Positions 22,290 to 34,140 are shown, numbered from the stretch's first letter. The stretch: DNA of 64,000 nucleotides from Isoetes taiwanensis (GCA_021234155.1 JAJEKV010000063.1:2454388-2518387); one strand, 5' to 3'. The notes: a model not told the origin generated them from the sequence alone. Translations and numbers: made by a program.

Positions 22290-23767
22290 ACGTCTGCAGA
22301 CCATCAGGTCTATGAGACGTTCAATGAGAACACTCAACATTGTAGAAAATATCTTCTAATGCATCTTCAGACAGAAATGCGTTAGTTCCCTCCCACTCAT
22401 CCTCCGTTCTCTCTTTACAATTAGATAATTTCAATAAATGGTCTCGATGCTGAAGCACTTCTATAATAAATTGTCCTATCTTAGTGCTTGGTAGATCAAA
22501 GAATTCCCCTAAATTATTACAAGTAACTTGATACTTGCCCCTAAGATTAAGATATGCATATGCTGAACAACTTAGAAGCGTGTATGCTTCATCTTCAACG
22601 GCATTCGCACCACACAACTTACATACTCTTAAAGCATGTGGAATGTGATTCCAACGCCCTATTTCCATGTGGAATGTATGTTATCCATTCTTTCCCGCAA
22701 ATTACTTCGGTCTACCGTGTCAAATGCTTTGTTATAGTCCACAAAGAGGGCATATAGAGGTTTCCTTGTCCCTATGACTAAATCCACCATTGCACGCAAT
22801 GCAACTAAATGATCTATGTTAGATTTTTTGGGCCTAAAGCTTGCTTGTCCCATAGCTCTAACATTAGTTTCTTCAGCCCAATCACTAATTTTGATATTCA
22901 CCATGGTCGCAAAAAGCTCTGCAAATAGACTACTAATAATAATCATTCTATAATTACCTGGATCGCTTACATCTCCAGACTTATGTAAAGGGACAACCCT
23001 GTCCATTTGCCATGATTGTGGAAATCCATCTCTATGCATTCATCAGCTTGAGGAGAATTTCACGCGTCTTCTCACCAGCCCACTTAAACATTTCCGCTAC
23101 CAAACAAGTTGCATCCGCAGCCTTCCCATTGTCAATATCATTCATTGAGAAACTCCATTTATCATCTATAAAATGTTGTATGCTAATCCTATCCTCCAAT
23201 CCTGGAACATGGTTAGTAACGCCTCTACATCCAAAACAACATTTTGGTTCAAATGTGGTAAACCTATTCCAAACCCTTTTAGGTTCAACAAGCAATTCTC
23301 GAATCATATGCAAATGTTTTTGGTAAAGCCATCGTTTCTTCTTTGATTTAACTAGCTGCATATATTATTTTCTTCCTTCTTTCCCCATGTGCATTCTTGA
23401 ACTCCTTTCTTTTTATTTTGCATTCCATATCAAACCAACTGTTGCAGGGCAGTCCTTTTAGCTTCCTTTGGGAGACAAAACATCTCGTGGCAGATTTGAG
23501 GACCAATTCACCAAGTAAGGTACTGAGGTCATCAGCTTTATCTGGCCATATCAATGTACTTGCGTTCAATTCACAAATCGCTGCATATTCACTAGCTTTA
23601 TTGTACCGCATACTTATCTTAGGTGCAACCTTTGCAGTATCTTGAACAAATTTATGCTTCTTCATGCTCATAGTTACTGTTATAGGCACATGATCAGAGC
23701 CTGATTGGTCATCACCAATTTTAATATTTGGTATCTGGTCCATCAGTTCCGGCTTTGCAATAATCAT
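22290..23767 (-). mobile_element. LINE retrotransposon, copy 2: endonuclease end, RT fingers and palm start, internally deleted
   Basis: On the minus strand, frames run from an endonuclease C-terminus (23767: QSGSDHVPITVTM, the SDH motif of APE-type endonucleases), through a linker, to RT motifs at 23039-22670 (DRVVPLHKSGDVSDPGNYR; YALFVDYNKAFDTVD). They then jump directly to the C-terminal zinc-finger-like segment (22668-22321: CKLCGANAVEDEAYTLLSC). The YxDD active site and following palm are deleted at about 22668. Frame changes near 23360 and 23035 show decay. Same family as copy 1. Confidence 0.88.
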
Positions 23768-24644
23768 AGTTTGGAATTGTCACTGCAAGGCAAAACAGTA
23801 AATGAATTTGTTGTGAAACAATATGGGCCACATAATTTTCAGGAAGAAAAGTGTAGGCTATGTAGGCTAGAAGACAATTTATAAATCGAAATCAGAACAA
23901 ACCAAATCTTGACTTTGCAGCAACAAACACAAAAGAGATCGCAATTATGCTTCCAAACACAAAAATCTAAGAACTGAGCTCATCCTTCTCCAAAAATCCA
24001 TTCTATTCGTATATGTTCGCATATCAACCCCTGTACTGTTAAAGGGAAAAATAGCATAACACCAAAGGCATAACCTATTGATGCTTTAGATGGGTCAGCA
24101 TCAATAGGTTGGCATCAGTCTGCATGTAGAGGCAGGCTGGCATGCAGACTACGGATTGACTGAAGCATCAATAGGTTAGTATCAGGAGCATCACATGGAT
24201 CAGATGATCAGAGGAGAAATAGACGTAGAGGGGTTAAGTAAAGATTGGATTGCATTTATATGGAGGGGCTAAATTTAGAAGAGGAACTCCTGGTGTCAAA
24301 AATGAGCCCAAGCCGCCTATTGTCGCAAGCAACGATGGTGGGCAACCCCGATTTTGGAGTGCTCGCATTTTTTAACAAAGGTGTATGAACATATCATAAA
24401 ATTTCAAAGCTTTTTTCAACACAAGAGAAGTAAAGAAGTAAAGAAGCAAGAAGCAAGAGAAGTAAAGAAGAAATGAAACCCTAAATAATATTTAGTGTAA
24501 CTTTATTTTAAATTTTATGCTGACGTCAGCGTCAGTCACTATTAATAATTAAATAAATACTTTATACTTACAAAAGAAATTAGGCAATCAAAAGTTTTTA
24601 TATTTCTGTAGAAAATTTGTACAACAAAATGCTTGACAAGCAAG
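23768..24644. other. Intergenic, no gene recognised
   Basis: Mostly AT-rich. It includes a small inverted or repeated motif around 24078-24185 (GCATCAATAGGTT occurs at least twice with GCATGCAGACT-type sequence between) and an AAGAAGTAAAG-rich stretch at 24427-24470. No protein motif is visible. Confidence 0.5.
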
Positions 24645-25222
24645 CTAATTCTGGTCTCCCCGAATCCTCCTGGTGAGAGCCAAGTCCTTTGACATGATCG
24701 TAACCCTCTTAGCATGGATAGCACAGAGGTTAGCATCCCAAAAACTGCTATCAGGTAATCTTCGGTGGGCTCCTCAGGGCGAGCATAGCAAAAGTTTGGA
24801 ACCGAAGACCGGATACTCTTGTGCTCTCTCTCGGATCTGGCACTTGAAGGGAAGCGCTTCCGTAGTAGAAGCTCTGTCGTCTTCTGATACTTCCGAATCT
24901 CCCTCAATGCCACGGTACTGGGCCTATACTTGTGCGGCTTCTTTGGTTGCATGGGTTTCTTGGGCAAGGTCTTGCCTCCGGAGACCGACTGAGGTCGGGC
25001 GGCATCCACGCGGTCCTGCCGACGAGCAGAGCTCGTGGCTTTTCTGATGCCCCCAATTGTCTTGAGCTTCTCTTTATAGGCGCTCTCCGACTTATGAGCC
25101 GTGGATTTTCACCTCCGTTTCACAACAGGGGTCTCCGTCTGGTCAGGAGCCCGCTGCGTGTTCTGCTCTTCATTTTGTTGGGTCTGCTGTTGATCGTCAT
25201 TTTGCTTGGCAAACTCCTCGGC
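24645..25222 (-). pseudogene. Histone H3-like sequence with Gln/Lys-rich tail, downstream tandem unit
   Basis: On the minus strand a tail ([19 protein letters not shown], then a Lys/Ser-rich stretch and [16 protein letters not shown]) leads into the H3 alpha-N helix ([20 protein letters not shown]). The H3 core continues in shifted frames: a degraded [14 protein letters not shown] region, [14 protein letters not shown], then [19 protein letters not shown] and RRIRGDQN, closed by TAG at 24645-24647. Canonical H3 ends [28 protein letters not shown], so homology is clear. At least two or three single-base frameshifts make this copy non-functional. Insertions in the tail and EDYL instead of EAYL set it apart from ordinary H3. 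It could be a decayed divergent H3 variant or H3 captured by a mobile element. Confidence 0.75.
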
Positions 25223-25650
25223 CAAACCGAAGATCGGTCTGATACTCTTGTGCTATCTCTCGGATCAGGCGCTGGGAGGGAAGCTTCCGTAGCAGAAGCT
25301 CTGTCGTCTTCTGATACTTCCGAATCCCCCTTAACGCCATGGTACCGAGTCTATACTTATGCGACTTCTTTGGCTGCATGGGTTTCTTGGGCAAGATCTT
25401 GCCTTCGGAGACCGACTGAGGTTGGGCAGCATCCATGCGGTCCTGCCGATGGGCAGAGCTCGTGGCTTTTTCGATGCCCCCAATTGTCTTGAGCTTCTCC
25501 TTATAGGCGCTTTCCGACTTATGAGCCGTGGATTTTCGCCTCCCTTTCACAACAGGGGTCTCCGTCAGGTCAGGAGCTTGCTGCGTGTTCTGCTCTTCGT
25601 TTTGTTGGGCCTGCTGCTGATCCTCGTTTTGCTTGGCAAGCTCCTTGGCC
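24796..25650. repeat. Two-unit tandem duplication, about 427 bp per unit
   Basis: Units of about 427 bp (24796-25222 and 25223-25650) align almost base for base: for example CTTGAGCTTCTC at 25061 and again at 25488, and GATACTCTTGTGCT in each. The duplicated block spans the Gln-rich tail plus the first half of the H3-like core. Confidence 0.88.
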
Positions 25651-25736
25651 TGCCGTTGCTGCTCTGCCCATTCCGCCTCCTCCTGCAGCATGGGCAGCCG
25701 CCATACGCTCTTCCACTTCAGCGAGGCGTTGGGCAT
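25223..25736 (-). pseudogene. Histone H3-like sequence with Gln/Lys-rich tail, upstream tandem unit (truncated core)
   Basis: A minus-strand frame of about 180 codons. It opens with a charged helical segment ([20 protein letters not shown]), then a Gln/Asn/Glu-rich stretch, [10 protein letters not shown] and [10 protein letters not shown]. It then enters the H3 alpha-N and alpha-1 region ([46 protein letters not shown]). The core stops there because the next tandem unit begins (25222). The frame is better kept than in the downstream unit. It follows the 25775-26332 frame on the same strand across a frameshift. Confidence 0.72.
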
Positions 25737-25774
25737 TCACCCTCCTTAGCAGCTCTGCCTGATATCTGTTGGGC

Positions 25775-26332
25775 CTAGCCTGCATGTCCAGCTGGATTGA
25801 TATCAGGTGGTCCACCGTGAGGTACGATGGAACATCGCCCCACAAAACTCTGGGTCACTTTATCATAGTGGTAGGGGAGAAGAGTAAATGGGTTTCCCTC
25901 TATGATGGCTTGCCCATCTCCCAGGTAGACATACTCTCTACCCCGGGCCTTTGGGTCTCCCTTCTCTATTTTTCGGGCGTCACCTCCTCGGGTGAGCTCC
26001 CTAAGCCTTTCGGCCTCTACCCGGATGCCCTCGTCCTTGGGAACATCCATACGCGAGGGAGGGTAAAACTTGGCTAGCATGAGGACTTGGTCAGGCTGCT
26101 CGACCAATGTGGATGGTTGTCCTAAGACATTGAGTTTCAGTAAGAAGCGCCGAGACAAATGGAAAATAGGGTAAGGGACGCTATGTCCGGCGACAAATCG
26201 TTGGACGAGCTCGATTAAAAGAAGCTCAACCTTGTCGGAGTCACTAGCAAGTTGCTCGCCGAGCTCAGCAAATATCCGGGGAACACTGAGGTTACAGTAG
26301 CTAATGTAACCTCGGGTACGAGCCATGTTCAT
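25775..26332 (-). CDS. Unknown protein N-terminal to the H3-like sequence
   Basis: An open minus-strand frame of 185 codons starts at 26332 (M-N-M-A-R-T-R-G-Y-I; an in-frame Met lies at 26326). It reads like a real, partly helical protein (VELLLIELVQRFVAGHSVPY, LSRRFLLKLNVLGQPSTL, VLMLAKFYPPSRMDVPKDE). A frameshift near 25845 leads into another open frame ([34 protein letters not shown]), and then into the Gln-rich tail of the H3-like unit. It could be the N-terminal domain of a host protein or a gag-like retroelement protein; no zinc knuckle or protease is seen. I do not recognise the domain. Confidence 0.5.
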   Translation of the reverse strand: MNMARTRGYISYCNLSVPRIFAELGEQLASDSDKVELLLIELVQRFVAGHSVPYPIFHLSRRFLLKLNVLGQPSTLVEQPDQVLMLAKFYPPSRMDVPKDEGIRVEAERLRELTRGGDARKIEKGDPKARGREYVYLGDGQAIIEGNPFTLLPYHYDKVTQSFVGRCSIVPHGGPPDINPAGHAG

Positions 26333-26372
26333 GGGTTTAGGAGAAGGTTTGAAAGGAGGCGCAATAGGGCGC

Positions 26373-26945
26373 AGTGTTGTTTAAGTACCCGTACACTACG
26401 ATTTTGTACGTATAGTACCTTGGGTAGTGTACAGTGCGTCTTGTACCTCTAAAGTGTAGGGTCAAAAAAAATTTTTTTATGGGTTTAAATCATATCCTCA
26501 AGTCAATTTTGTACCCCCCTAATATTTAATGTCAACTTCAAGGCTAAAAAAACTCTAATTGTATGTTTCTAGCTCTTGTAGTGTTCGACAAAGGGCAGAT
26601 AAATCTTTTGTGCTTATATTTCTTTGCTTTAGTACTAATTTCAATCCATTTATATGAACTTTTTATTGCGGGTTCTTATTTGACCAGCCAGACCTCTTAA
26701 CCAACTCCTTATAGTTCAAATCTTATAGAAAATCCTCAAAACGTTCTAACTGCAGGTGCAAATTTGAAAAATTTACATAAAGAACTTTATATTTTTCCCG
26801 TACGGCACATACTGTATGTACTGTACATAAAACAGAACAGCACATGGCAAACGTACATAACGTACTAAAAAACTCTAAAGTACATAATAGGTACAGTACT
26901 TTGGAAGACGTACTATACAAGTACTGTACACTAAGTACGTGACAA
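26373..26945. repeat. GTAC-rich tract 1
   Basis: Dense GTAC tetranucleotides (for example GTACCCGTACACTACG, TACTGTATGTACTGTACA, GTACAGTACTTTGG) flank a central AT-rich segment with few GTAC sites (26460-26780). GTAC is self-complementary, so the two sides can pair; both also contain CTCTAAAGT. It starts about 40 bp upstream of the Met at 26332. Confidence 0.75.
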
Positions 26946-27049
26946 CACTGGTAGGGCGACAGTAGCAGTGGCCAGGCACAAAGTTATGGGGAAGCAAGCT
27001 CTTCTCCGGCGGCTATGACGGACGGGCAAGGCGAAGGAACCAAGCAGCA

Positions 27050-27530
27050 CATTTAGATTGAGCTACCAGGGAAGAATGGGAAGGTTTTCATTGCAGGATG
27101 TAATTATCCACCACGGGAATCCCCTAGCTATAATGGCAACGATTTAGATAGGGATGACCCATTTTTTACATTGGAACAGGATGTTCTTAAATTAAACACG
27201 GCAGGAAGATATGCTCTTGATAGGAGACTTTAATGGGCAGATTGGGAATAAACAAACAGCAGTTGCAAGCACTGAAGGGGAACCCATATGGATGGAGATG
27301 ATGGACGGATATGAGATGTCACAATGTGGATGATCTAGGGACTCTGATGACAAAATACGTTGGCCCACACCTCAAGGGAATCACATACTGAATCTGTGTA
27401 TGGGACTGGACATGATGAATATATAATGGGATATGTAAATATCCTAACTCGGGAAAGCTTACATGTAGAGGTGCTAGTGTTGTTGTCCTTGGTAATACTG
27501 AGGACTGTAGTTCCAACAAAGCAGCCCTAC
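27050..27530 (+). pseudogene. LINE endonuclease relic, plus strand
   Basis: Frame-shifting plus-strand codons give W-x-E-L-P-G-K-N-G-K-V-F-I-A-G-C-N-Y-P-P-R, then (near 27220) G-D-F-N-G-Q-I-G-N, the core of the APE-type endonuclease of LINEs, followed by N-H-I-L-N-L-C and T-C-R-G-A-S-V-V. It stops close to the point in the endonuclease where the minus-strand LINE copy 2 begins (23767), so the two may come from one element or family. Many stops; non-functional. Confidence 0.7.
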
Positions 27531-28184
27531 TAGCACAACATAATCCACTTTACATTGGGCCTTAAACCCAGCAGTTTGGCGAGCTAGAAGTCCACCCAAG
27601 AATGTCCATACTACCCCCATTCTGTTCTTATGTCTTGCTCTTTGGCTGCCCCCATTCCGTTCTTATGTCCTACACAATCTAATGATGCTTCTTGTATGTG
27701 CACATTGCCGAATTCACCCTCAGGATCTGACCATTCAAATAGAAATACCTCTTCTCTATCATCGACCTTTCACCTATAATACGTTAACCCACTTTATCAA
27801 AAGTCATTACAACAAAGAAAATATCGTAACCAGTTATTTACAGATCTACACAATCGCTGCAATATAAGTTATGGCCTTAAGTACATCCCATCACCCCATG
27901 AGAGATGAGAAACTTACATATCCTTTGAAATTTCTGCTTCAATTCTACTTTGCCCTAGTAATTGATGGCATTGAAGTAGAAATCGAGGTAAGTAGCTTGT
28001 TCAAAGACATTAGAGAGAACGACAATACCAATGGAGGGAACAATTTCATCTCTCCTTGTTTTCTTCTGCAGAAAATAATCTGTCGTGGATAGATTGCAGA
28101 TAGACGAGATAGCTTGGCTTTGAAGCAAAGCTTCTTGCTACATATCAGGAGAGTTCCAATAGAAGTATACTGCACAACATGCAC
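27531..28184. other. Intergenic, no gene recognised
   Basis: AT-rich sequence with a duplicated CCCCCATTC(T/C)GTTCTTATGTC (27615 and 27650). No conserved protein motif is seen. Confidence 0.45.
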
Positions 28185-28640
28185 TTAAATGTCATCATTT
28201 AAAGAGGGAATATTGGAATAGAATCTAGCCAATATGTCTTCATTTGTCTTCCCTCCATGAAGGTAACATAGAGAATCAAATTCTTGATTGATAACACTAA
28301 CTCCCTCAGCCATAAGCTCAAACCAAGGCCTCGTTTTCACCTTATCATATAACTCAACTTCAATAGTGTTGCTAATGTGAAGCACAAAACTTCCATAAGC
28401 TTTATTGTTGTATGATAAGCACATTTGAAGAGCTTCTCAACCGTTATGTCTACACTAATATTTCTCTTTTTAGCATATTTTTGAACGTCTTACTTATCTC
28501 GTTCGTGTATCATAATAACATCTCGATGAGCTTTGCATTTTGCATTATATTCCAATGCATAAGTCTTAGATTTCTTGGAATCTGTTTATGTTGATGATTA
28601 CAATTAGGATCACTTCAAAAACCCTTCGGGGCGGGGTCTT
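28185..28640 (-). pseudogene. hAT-like (ZNF862/DUF4371-type) transposase relic, minus strand
   Basis: The minus-strand frame at 28424-28185 encodes C-L-S-Y-N-N-K-A-Y-G-S-F-V, V-E-L-Y-D-K-V-K-T-R-P-W-F, and C-Y-L-H-G-G-K-T-N-E-D-I, with upstream DNA to 28640 that is homologous. The same protein and DNA reappear on the opposite strand at 30805-31215, where the following segment is recognisably transposase-like. The copy is truncated and non-functional. Confidence 0.6.
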
Positions 28641-28835
28641 TTTAATCCTAGGCAGTAATACATCTGCTTCTCTCTCTCTCTCAAGTGGTCAAGCAGACAT
28701 TCATCCCGGATACTTGACCATCCCAAGTGGTCCGAGTTAGACGGAGGGCCCTTCCATGGTGATGTAGTTGCCACAGGAGGGGAATTCCCGTGTTTATACG
28801 ATTGGGAGCATCGTATGGGTTTTGGGAGTGTCACA
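28640..28835 (+). mobile_element. 3' end of an LTR (plus orientation) followed by a tRNA primer site
   Basis: Sequence ending GGGAGTGTCACA at 28835 resembles the LTR end of the 3.7-13.0 kb element (GGGAGCGTCACA). One base later comes TGGTATCAGAGCATG (28837-28851), the initiator tRNA-Met primer site. This marks the start of the interior of a plus-oriented gypsy-like element, but the interior is quickly lost in the GTAC-rich tract and no matching second LTR was found. The LTR start is uncertain. Confidence 0.65.
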
Positions 28836-28836
28836 G

Positions 28837-28851
28837 TGGTATCAGAGCATG
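28837..28851 (+). promoter_or_regulatory. tRNA-iMet primer-binding site
   Basis: TGGTATCAGAGCATG, identical to the site at 11371-11385 but on the plus strand. Confidence 0.88.
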
Positions 28852-28979
28852 ATTTTGTTAGACCAAATTATTGCACTAGCCATAATCTAACTTGTTAGAT
28901 TGGTTGGTTCTAGGGGACTTTATCTTAGGTTAAACTATCCCAATTCCATAGTTAAGATGTGTGCTGGTCTGATTCAGTG

Positions 28980-29390
28980 TAGTACCGTACTTCCTGTACC
29001 GTACGTGTATAGTACGTATGCAACGTACAATATGGGATAATGTACGAGGGCCGGTTTAACGTACAAACGTACGTCAAAAGTTGTTGTTTAAAGTACGCGT
29101 ACGGTACGTACGGTACCATAAAATATGTACGGTACGTACGGTACCATAAAATACGAATGGTATGTACGTTAACCCAAAACAATTTTTTTTTATTTTTTTT
29201 GAAAAGTACTTGTACCGTACCTATAAAGTACGTATCGTACCTGTACCGTACCTATAAAGTACATACCATACGCGTACGCAAACAACAAACCAATTTTTTT
29301 TCCTTATTCGATGCACAAAATGAAGAAGTACGTACAGTACGTACAGATACGGTACCTTAAGTATGGAAAACGTAACGTACGCATACATAA
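28980..29390. repeat. GTAC-rich tract 2
   Basis: Very dense GTAC/TACGG sequence: CGGTACGTACGGTACCAT occurs twice in tandem near 29104-29150, and ACCGTACCTATAAAGTAC twice near 29212-29262. It can form many small palindromes. Part of it is the last segment matched by the inverted noisy copy at the right end of the window. Confidence 0.82.
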
Positions 29391-29396
29391 CCTACA

Positions 29397-30796
<1,400 letters not shown>

Positions 30797-30804
30797 CGTG
30801 ACAC

Positions 30805-31460
30805 GCCTGTGATTTAAAAAGACCCCTTACAAGGGTTTTTGGAGTCATCTTAATTGTAATCATCAACATAAACAAATTTCAAGAAATTTAAGAATTATGT
30901 ATTGGAAGATAATGCAAAATGCAAAGCTCATCGAGATGCTATTAAGATACACGAACGAGATAAGACATTCAAAATTATGCTAAAAAGAGAAATATTAGTG
31001 TAGACATAGCGTTTGAGAAGCTCTTCAAATGTGCTCATCATACAACAATAAAGCTTATGGAAGTTTTGTGCTTCGCATTAGCAAGGCTATTGAAGTTGAG
31101 TTATATGATAAGGTGAAAACGTGACCTTGGTTTGGGGCCGAGGAAGTTAGTGTTGTCAATCAAGAATTTGATTCTCTATGTTACCTTCATGGAGGGAAGA
31201 CAAAAGAAGACATCTTATTCGGGGATGCTTGTTATAGAGGATAATACTGCAACTACAATTGTTGAATGCATTGTGCAACTGTTGAAGCAAAGGAACTTGG
31301 ATATTACAAAGATGATGGGGTTCGGAAGTGACATAGCATAAATTATAGGTACATCTACAAGGGTAGCTATTAGATGGAAGTCCTATAATCCATTTATGAC
31401 TTCCTTATATTGTTGTGCACAATCTAACCAAGTTATAAGTGCAATAAGCTTCAAAGAAGT
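30805..31460 (+). pseudogene. hAT-like (ZNF862/DUF4371-type) transposase relic, plus strand
   Basis: Plus-strand codons include C-S-Y-N-N-K-A-Y-G-S-F-V, C-Y-L-H-G-G-K-T-K-E-D-I, then (31132-31341) V-I-E-D-N-T-A-T-T-I-V-E-C-I-V-Q-L-L and L-D-I-T-K-M-M-G-F-G-S-D. This arrangement (an 'E-N-A-T-A-x-x-I' helix, then 'G-x-G-S-D-G-A' where this copy has a stop) is familiar from hAT-type transposases of the ZNF862/DUF4371 group. Stops and frame changes follow. The first 410 bp are an inverted repeat of 28195-28645. Confidence 0.62.
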
Positions 31461-31854
31461 CTAAAGCAAAAGCAACATGTACGATGTTAGATGCAATTGT
31501 GAATTAGACGACTAAGTGCTTCTCTAAAGATCTTAGTGCGAAAAGATGAATTGGATAATATATAGGATGAATTGGAATACGCAATAGCTTAACCGACATA
31601 GTGCTACTATAACGTTGTACATGGCATATGAGCCATTGATGAAGACTTTACACTCACCCCAGACTACTTTGGTCGTCAGATCCATCCATCCTCGATCCAG
31701 ATCGTATGTTGAGGCCTTTGGGTGCATCTTATTTTGATTATGATCATTTATGATTGGGGGCGCCTATGACTTTGAAATATTAAATATAGGTTAACTCAAG
31801 GTTTTGGACTATAAAATACGGAGATTCGAACCTCTACCAAAATAATTCAATATT

Positions 31855-33150
31855 CTAGCAAAAATGATTTAACCAATGCATCAATGCACCCAACAATTTA
31901 ACATGTTTATTTATTCTATTGAATTTATGACTTTTTTTTTCTTCTTCTAACCCATTCAATAGTTTTATGGCTATGGCCTGTGGTCTGCGTGACATCCCTG
32001 TGAATTCTATATATGCTAAGCAAAGAAGTTTATGATACACTATCACTTCAATAGGCATGTTAATACTAAAATCGTAACCATGCTGCCATAGAAGAACAAC
32101 TATGCAATCGTGTTGCTCAAGCAAAGGAACTACTTTATGAACATCAATCATTGATATATACAACTGCTAACCCTCATCTAAGAGCCCTGCATGGCCAAAT
32201 GCAGACATGGCACTAGTGAAAGTGATTGCATTTGGTTTCAAGCATTCTTGTTGCAACCAGTCATAGAGCTGCAATGCTTCCTTATAACCAGGTGTAACAT
32301 ATCCTGCAACCATTTAAGCCCATGACACAGCATCCCACTAATGTAGCTTTTTGAAGATTCCCTGTGCAATTTTAACACTACCACACTTCCCATACCTATT
32401 AACTAGAAAGTGCCCAATACATGGGCTGAGAGTAGTCTAGCTTCCATTAGATATGCATGTATTTCTTTTTGTACAATCTTTGTTAAGTTTGAGCATGCCA
32501 CAAGGAAACTAAGGAACGTAACTTTGTGCGACTTTATTTTCCTTTAACTACATTTGACGAAAATAGCTGGAATGCATCTTTGTTAAAGCTGCAGTGAACA
32601 TAGCACACCATTATGGAAGTCCATGAGACTGCTCCGGATCCTGCTCCTCTGTAATTCCCGGCACCATGCCCCATCAATTCTTTCCTGCCGGTTACATTCC
32701 AGTTATATATATGAAAGACTAGATATGCAACATCTACATCGCCACACTTTCCATACATGTCAATAAGGGCATTACCGAAAACAACATCTAGAGCAATGCC
32801 TCTAAGTAAAACATAAGTGTGAATGAACTTACATTACAGCACGATAACTAGAAATACGTGCACCAAGTATGCCAACACAAGCGACAGTGTCTGTTTTTCT
32901 CCTCTACTTGTGCATTTGATCAAAGAAACACATAACATCAATGGCATAATTTGCATTCTGACTACATCTTGAGGTTATGGCGTTCTATGAAATCACATTC
33001 CACTTAATACCATTAATGTCCATTTGGCCAAATAATTCCAAAGCTCTCAAATTGTGCGTATGCTGCAATTCTTATATTCAAAGTAATAAGGTCTCATACC
33101 TCCAATTCATCAAATGCACTCCCTACATCTTTAAGAGCTCCATATTTACT
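31855..33150 (-). pseudogene. PPR protein relic, PLS type with E-like end
   Basis: On the minus strand, pieces of PPR repeats appear in the right order across several frames: A-F-D-E-L-E-V then L-F-G-Q-M-D-I-N-G-I-K-W-N-V-I-S (about 33140-32990), F-F-D-Q-M-H (about 32915), M-Y-G-K-C-G-D-V-D-V-A (32758), A-V-S-W-T-S-I-M-V-C-Y-V (32620), M-V-A-G-Y-V-T-P-G-Y-K-E-A-L-Q-L-Y-D (32310), and I-T-F-T-S-A-M-S-A-F-G-H-A-G-L-L-D-E-G (32220). An E-motif-like stretch follows at 32163-31990 (M-P-I-E-V-I-V-Y-H-K-L-L). Stops and frameshifts are frequent. Intact family members bind and edit organelle RNA. A noisy inverted copy lies at 60780-61760. Confidence 0.75.
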
Positions 33151-33990
33151 ATACATTTGATATGAAGTTTGTAAAAAAAATGCAACAGTGGTATGACCAG
33201 TCTAGTTTAAGTATGGATGTACTTGTCTATTTTTTCTTAGGTTCTTTGTATTTGCACACCATTTTAGCAAGAAAGCAAAGTGCTCATGAGTCTTTGTCAT
33301 TCATATTTCCACTAGATTGCATGCCTTTAATTCTAAATTGATTGACGCCCTGTATTGTGTTTTTTCATCGTGTAATGAACAGACCAATTTCTAGCCAGTT
33401 TGAAAAGATTTCTCGTCATTCCTACCCCCTTTGTCCCTGCATGGGCATCATTTTGCCTAGGCCACAATATATTCCAAATCCTTAACGCCCCGGTTCTCGG
33501 GTTTACACGGTCAGATTTAATCTGGACCGTTGGCTTCACAGCTGTTACCAGTTAATAACGAGTCTGTGTCTCAAAATTTAGGCAGATTTCCTGTAACACC
33601 CTTGGATAATCGATGCAAAATGGCATAACACCCTAGGGCTTTCTTTTCGCTCTGTTCCGGCAAAGCTCCAGAGAAGGTCGATGGCTCTGTAAGGAATAAA
33701 CCCAAAAAAAAGAGAGGAAAGGCAGAAAAAGCTCCTTGCAGGGAAAGATACGTTACAGGGAAACCCTTTCCCGGTGAAGCTGCTTTAACAAAGCTCCACC
33801 ATAGCTTGGAATCTCTGGAGCTCCACCATAGCTCGGCTCTCTGCAGAAAAACCTTGTGGCAGATTCATGCATCACTTTTTTCACAGTCATACTCACCGGA
33901 ATGGGGCCTGCCGAAGCATATTGCCGGAATGCCAGAACAGTGCCGGAATGCCAGAACAGGGCAGTGAAAACCCTCGAACCAGGGCGTTAA
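33151..33990. other. Intergenic, no gene recognised
   Basis: No conserved frame. It contains short repeated phrases: AGCTCCACCATAGCT twice near 33795-33835, and GCCGGAATGCCAGAACAG twice at 33922-33958. Confidence 0.5.
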
Positions 33991-33994
33991 GGGC

Positions 33995-34140
33995 GATAAC
34001 GCCCTGGCCCTCGGGCGTTTACCTCAAAAAAATTTTCGGGCCATGGCCAAAATGGCTCGGGTGTGCTGCGCACACCCTCGCCATTTTGGCCATGGCCCTC
34101 AAATTTTTTTTCGGTAACGCCCTCAGGCCAGGGCGTTATC
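33995..34140. repeat. GC-rich fold-back hairpin, about 70-bp arms
   Basis: A near-perfect inverted repeat centred at 34068: GATAACGCCCTGG on the left pairs with CCAGGGCGTTATC on the right, and GGCCATGGCCAAAATGGC pairs with GCCATTTTGGCCATGGCC. The loop is only about 3 bases (GTGTGC-TGC-GCACAC). A smaller palindrome (CCAGGGCGTTA / TAACGCCCTGG) overlaps its left edge. No target duplication is obvious. It is either a fold-back MITE or a structured non-coding element. Confidence 0.88.

Noticed and set aside
24673-25778. Plus-strand Leu-rich frames opposite the H3-like locus
   Set aside because: The minus strand has clear H3 homology; the hydrophobic plus-strand frames are the antisense of Gln/Lys-rich codons.
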